64,000 nt of DNA from Nicotiana tabacum. Its lineage: Eukaryota > Streptophyta > Magnoliopsida > Solanales > Solanaceae. Positions 61,600-64,000 of this stretch are shown here, piece after piece. Each line of letters starts with the position of its first letter. Positions within the stretch are counted from its first letter, which is position 1. A program made the translations under genes and the position numbers. The notes under the pieces are model-generated. The model ran no database searches. It saw only the letters and a program-made list of their open reading frames with translations, and had not been told where the DNA came from. Where the stretch lies: the NCBI RefSeq assembly GCF_000715075.1, contig NC_134090.1, positions 48,925,792-48,989,791 of the forward strand, in the 5' to 3' direction.

Positions 61600-61861
61600 A
61601 TATCCATATTATCCATGACTTCTTGAATATGATAACTTTTGGGAGAATTCATCATCTCCCAAATATGAGGAACCCCCAATTTGAGGCTTTACAAATTTAA
61701 AAGTTACACCCACTAGTTATCTATTGGTTATTTATTTTCTAAGTGGATAATATAGTTTTTATCCATATTTGACCCGTTTTAAAAAAAATTATTATCCAAC
61801 CCATTTTTAATGGATAATATGGGTGGATAAACATTTTTGTTTATCTATTTTTCCACCACTA

Positions 61862-62168
61862 ACTATAATTTGGTTGACTGTAACGGTTATGATACTAGAG
61901 TTTATAGTTCATTTGGTTCTGGAGTTGTAACCTAAATCGCTTTTGTTATTTTTTGAAGTTTGGAAAAATCTTACACGGATAGGTCATGGTTTTTACTCCA
62001 TTGATCAAGGAGTTTTTCCACGTAAATTATTTTTGTGTCTTTAATTTCTACACTTTACTGTCAGTTTATGTTCGAAGTTTCAGATTGAAGAATCAGGTTC
62101 TTTAATACACAAAAATCAGGCAAGATACAATTTATCCCTTACTTGTATCTAGATGCACTATGAAATAA
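61862..62168. other. Intergenic DNA, nothing recognised
   Basis: AT-rich stretch between the hAT-like MITE and the Stowaway-type MITE. No gene or repeat boundary seen. Confidence 0.45.
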
Positions 62169-62170
62169 TA

Positions 62171-62429
62171 CTCCCTTTGTTTTAAAAAGATTGACACTAT
62201 TTTCTTATTAGTTCATTTACAAAAAAATTGACACATTTATATAATATTTTCATAGAAAGCATTTATAGCCATACAAATACTGTCGTGGGTTTTAGACCAC
62301 AAATTTCAAAAATTTTATAGCCACACAATTGTTGTGACTTATTTAAGACTACAAATCTCAAAAGTCTTTATTTCTTTTTTAATGTTTGTACCAAGTCAAA
62401 CTAGGATTATCTTTTTGAAATGGAGGGAG
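62171..62429. mobile_element. Stowaway-type MITE
   Basis: Ends CTCCCTTTGTTTTAAAAAGA and TCTTTTTGAAATGGAGGGAG are inverted with four mismatches in 20, flanked by TA on both sides (62169-62170, 62430-62431). CTCCCTCCGTTTC-type ends and TA duplication are the signature of Stowaway/Tc1-mariner MITEs. About 259 bp, non-coding. Confidence 0.85.
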
Positions 62430-62486
62430 TAATTGATATCAAAGCAGGTTCTTTCAAAATAAAGCAAACACCTTGAAAAGATCTGG

Positions 62487-63400
62487 ATGGTTGCACCACC
62501 AAACATTCAAGAAGGACATTTAACCACAAGACCATAATTGTTCAATAAAAAGTATTATAGATGGTGGAACCCAAGGATGTAGAACTTCCTGTTGGGTGAA
62601 GATTTGGAATTATGGATGTAGTTTTGAACTGACTCACTATCTCCATAAACAAAAATGACAAGGGAGAAATAACTACTTTAGTGACTAGAAAGGAATATAA
62701 TAAAAAAGAAAAGAAAGTCTATTGAGAAAAATATTAAGGCCAAAAAGATCTTAATCTGCAAAATTAGTCAGGATGAGTATAACCAAATCTTTGCATGCAC
62801 TAATGCTATGAAAATATGGTACAATTTTCAAATTTCTCATGAGGGGTTGAACCTGGTTAAACTATCAAAATAATGACATGCTCACAAGATCATATGAACT
62901 ATTCAAGATAAAAGAAGAGGAAAATATCCAAGATATGCATATCATTCACAACAATCACTATTGAATTAGTCTCTAGTCTCTCTTAGATAAGTCATTTCTA
63001 CAAATAAACTTGTAAATAAAATTTTGAGTGTGATATATTCATCTTGAGAATATCAAAGTTAATGCAATCTCAAAAGCAAGAGATTTGGAAAGGCTGACGA
63101 TTAACGATCTGATTAGAAATCTGAAGGGACATGAGTTGAAGAAGTATCTGATAGTAAACTAGTTGAACCCCACAAAGAAAAGAACTTGGTTTCAAGGCCA
63201 CTAAAAACTAAAAATTGATGATGATGATATGGAACTTCTGACTCGCAGATTCTAACATGTGATCTGAATGGATAATGGTTCCTAGAAGAAAAAAGGGGAG
63301 CACCTCCAGGAAAGAGCAATTCAGATGCATGTTACGAGTGTGGTAGTCTTGATCAATTTATTAGGGGCTATCGAATGTGGAAGATCGAGTGAAAAAAACC
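62487..63400 (+). pseudogene. Degraded Ty1/copia gag (UBN2-type) fragment
   Basis: Fragments in shifting frames: MVAPPNIQEGHLTTRP at 62487, KAKKILICKISQDEYNQIF (about 62735), MKIWYNFQISHEGLN (62810), TINDLIRNLKGHELKK (about 63100), and a decayed zinc knuckle CYECGSLDQFIRGY (63330-63371), in which His and the last Cys are lost. Order and motifs fit the UBN2-type gag common in plant copia elements. Many stops; no LTR or pol is visible in the window. Confidence 0.7.
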
Positions 63401-63702
63401 ATCTAGATAAAGTAAAATAATAGAGAAAACATCAAGTTCCTAATCGAAAGTTTCCAAAGAAGGCACCAAATAAGATCATGAAAAAAGGCTCTAGCTGCAA
63501 TGGGTAACACCTTCAACGGTGAATGAAAACCTCCTTATTTTAATTGCATCTTTCACTCAGAAGTGGAAAAAAAGAAACTAAGGTAAATTTATTGAAAATT
63601 AAAGAAAAAACTAATACCTTTTCTTATAAAACATTGACATCTTATCTTATGTTTTAATTGACGCATATCATAATATTTATGATGAAAAGAAATAATTGAT
63701 AA
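63401..63702. other. AT-rich stretch, nothing recognised
   Basis: May be the tail of the copia fragment, but no reading frame carries a recognisable motif. Confidence 0.4.
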
Positions 63703-64000
63703 TGTAACGACTCGGCCGGTCGTTTTGAGCCTTAGCATTTTGTTCGATGGTTTAAGGTCTTGAGAAGCTTCGTATTATGTATTATGTCTTGCATATATGG
63801 TCAGTTTTAGTTTCTGAGCGATTCATGATTGATTTGGAAGAATGATTCTTATTTTAGAAGCTTAAGTGGTGAGGGTTGACCGGAGTTTGACTTTTGTAAA
63901 AACGACTCCAGAATGGTATTTTGATGATTCCAATAGCTTTGAATGGTGATTTTGGACTTAGGCATATATCCAGACTTTGATTTGGAGGTGCGTAGGTTGA
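63703..64000 (+). mobile_element. Start of another chromoviral LTR, cut by window end
   Basis: TGTAACGACTCGGCCGGTCGTTTTGAG is the characteristic LTR start of this group (compare the inverted end of element C at 33680-33707). It continues with GGTTGACCGGAGTTTGACTTTTGT, like D's LTR. Orientation is judged from the TGTAACGAC end. Confidence 0.7.

Larger units (their letters stand above)
39977..61861. mobile_element. hAT-like MITE split by element D
   Basis: The left piece (39977-40108) starts TAGGGGTAGCAAACGAGTGGGTCGGGTCGG. The right piece (61600-61861) ends TTTTTCCACCACTA, an imperfect inverted match. Both pieces are rich in TTATCC/GGATAA blocks (GGATAATATGGGT recurs), which fold on each other across the insertion. 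Together they make a non-coding element of about 390 bp into which D inserted. Confidence 0.6.

Overview
The window is nuclear DNA of a dicot plant, most probably a Solanaceae species with a large, repeat-rich genome such as Nicotiana. I infer this from the plant-type split gene at the left end, the LTR-retrotransposon lineages present (Tat, Athila-like and Tekay/Del-like Ty3/gypsy), a TS-type SINE remnant and the MITE families. There is no bacterial, organellar or viral gene set. Most of the window is nested LTR retrotransposons.

Layout. (1) 1-2601, minus: five exons of a chloroplast thylakoid-lumen FKBP-type protein that I identify as FKBP16-2/PnsL4, a lumenal subunit of the photosynthetic NDH complex. 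Its last few codons lie beyond base 1. A miniature LTR element (TRIM) sits in its 1.3-kb intron, and a G-box and a TGGGCC element lie upstream of its start. (2) 2.7-5.57 kb: AT-rich repeats and a SINE remnant. (3) 5570-21797, minus: element A, a decayed Tat-lineage retrotransposon with an intron-containing antisense gene on the plus strand that carries a 1.36-kb tandem duplication. Its left LTR is split by element B (5995-9586), an internally deleted Athila-like element. (4) 22.58-23.12 kb: two Mutator-type MITEs, each with a perfect 9-bp target duplication. (5) 23288-33707, minus: element C, a full-length chromovirus with 2.65-kb LTRs and the target duplication TTTAA. (6) 34335-37077, minus: a possible six-exon gene for a 101-residue protein that I do not recognise, with a TATA box and good start context. 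(7) 38.1-39.7 kb: a truncated solo LTR. (8) 40109-61599, plus: element D, a chromovirus inserted in an hAT-like MITE and itself interrupted inside its reverse transcriptase by element E (45290-55941, target duplication CAACA, the youngest-looking element). (9) 61.6-64 kb: the rest of the hAT-like MITE, a Stowaway-type MITE, a degraded Ty1/copia gag, and the first 298 bases of another LTR.

Order of events. B is younger than A, E is younger than D, and D is younger than the hAT-like MITE. None of the retrotransposon polyproteins is intact. An in-frame TAG occurs at the same reverse-transcriptase codon in C, D and E. The two host genes are on the minus strand and are separated by about 32 kb of mostly transposon DNA.

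Splice sites and domain assignments were read by eye from the sequence. Where I name a family I rely on remembered motif patterns, not on a search.
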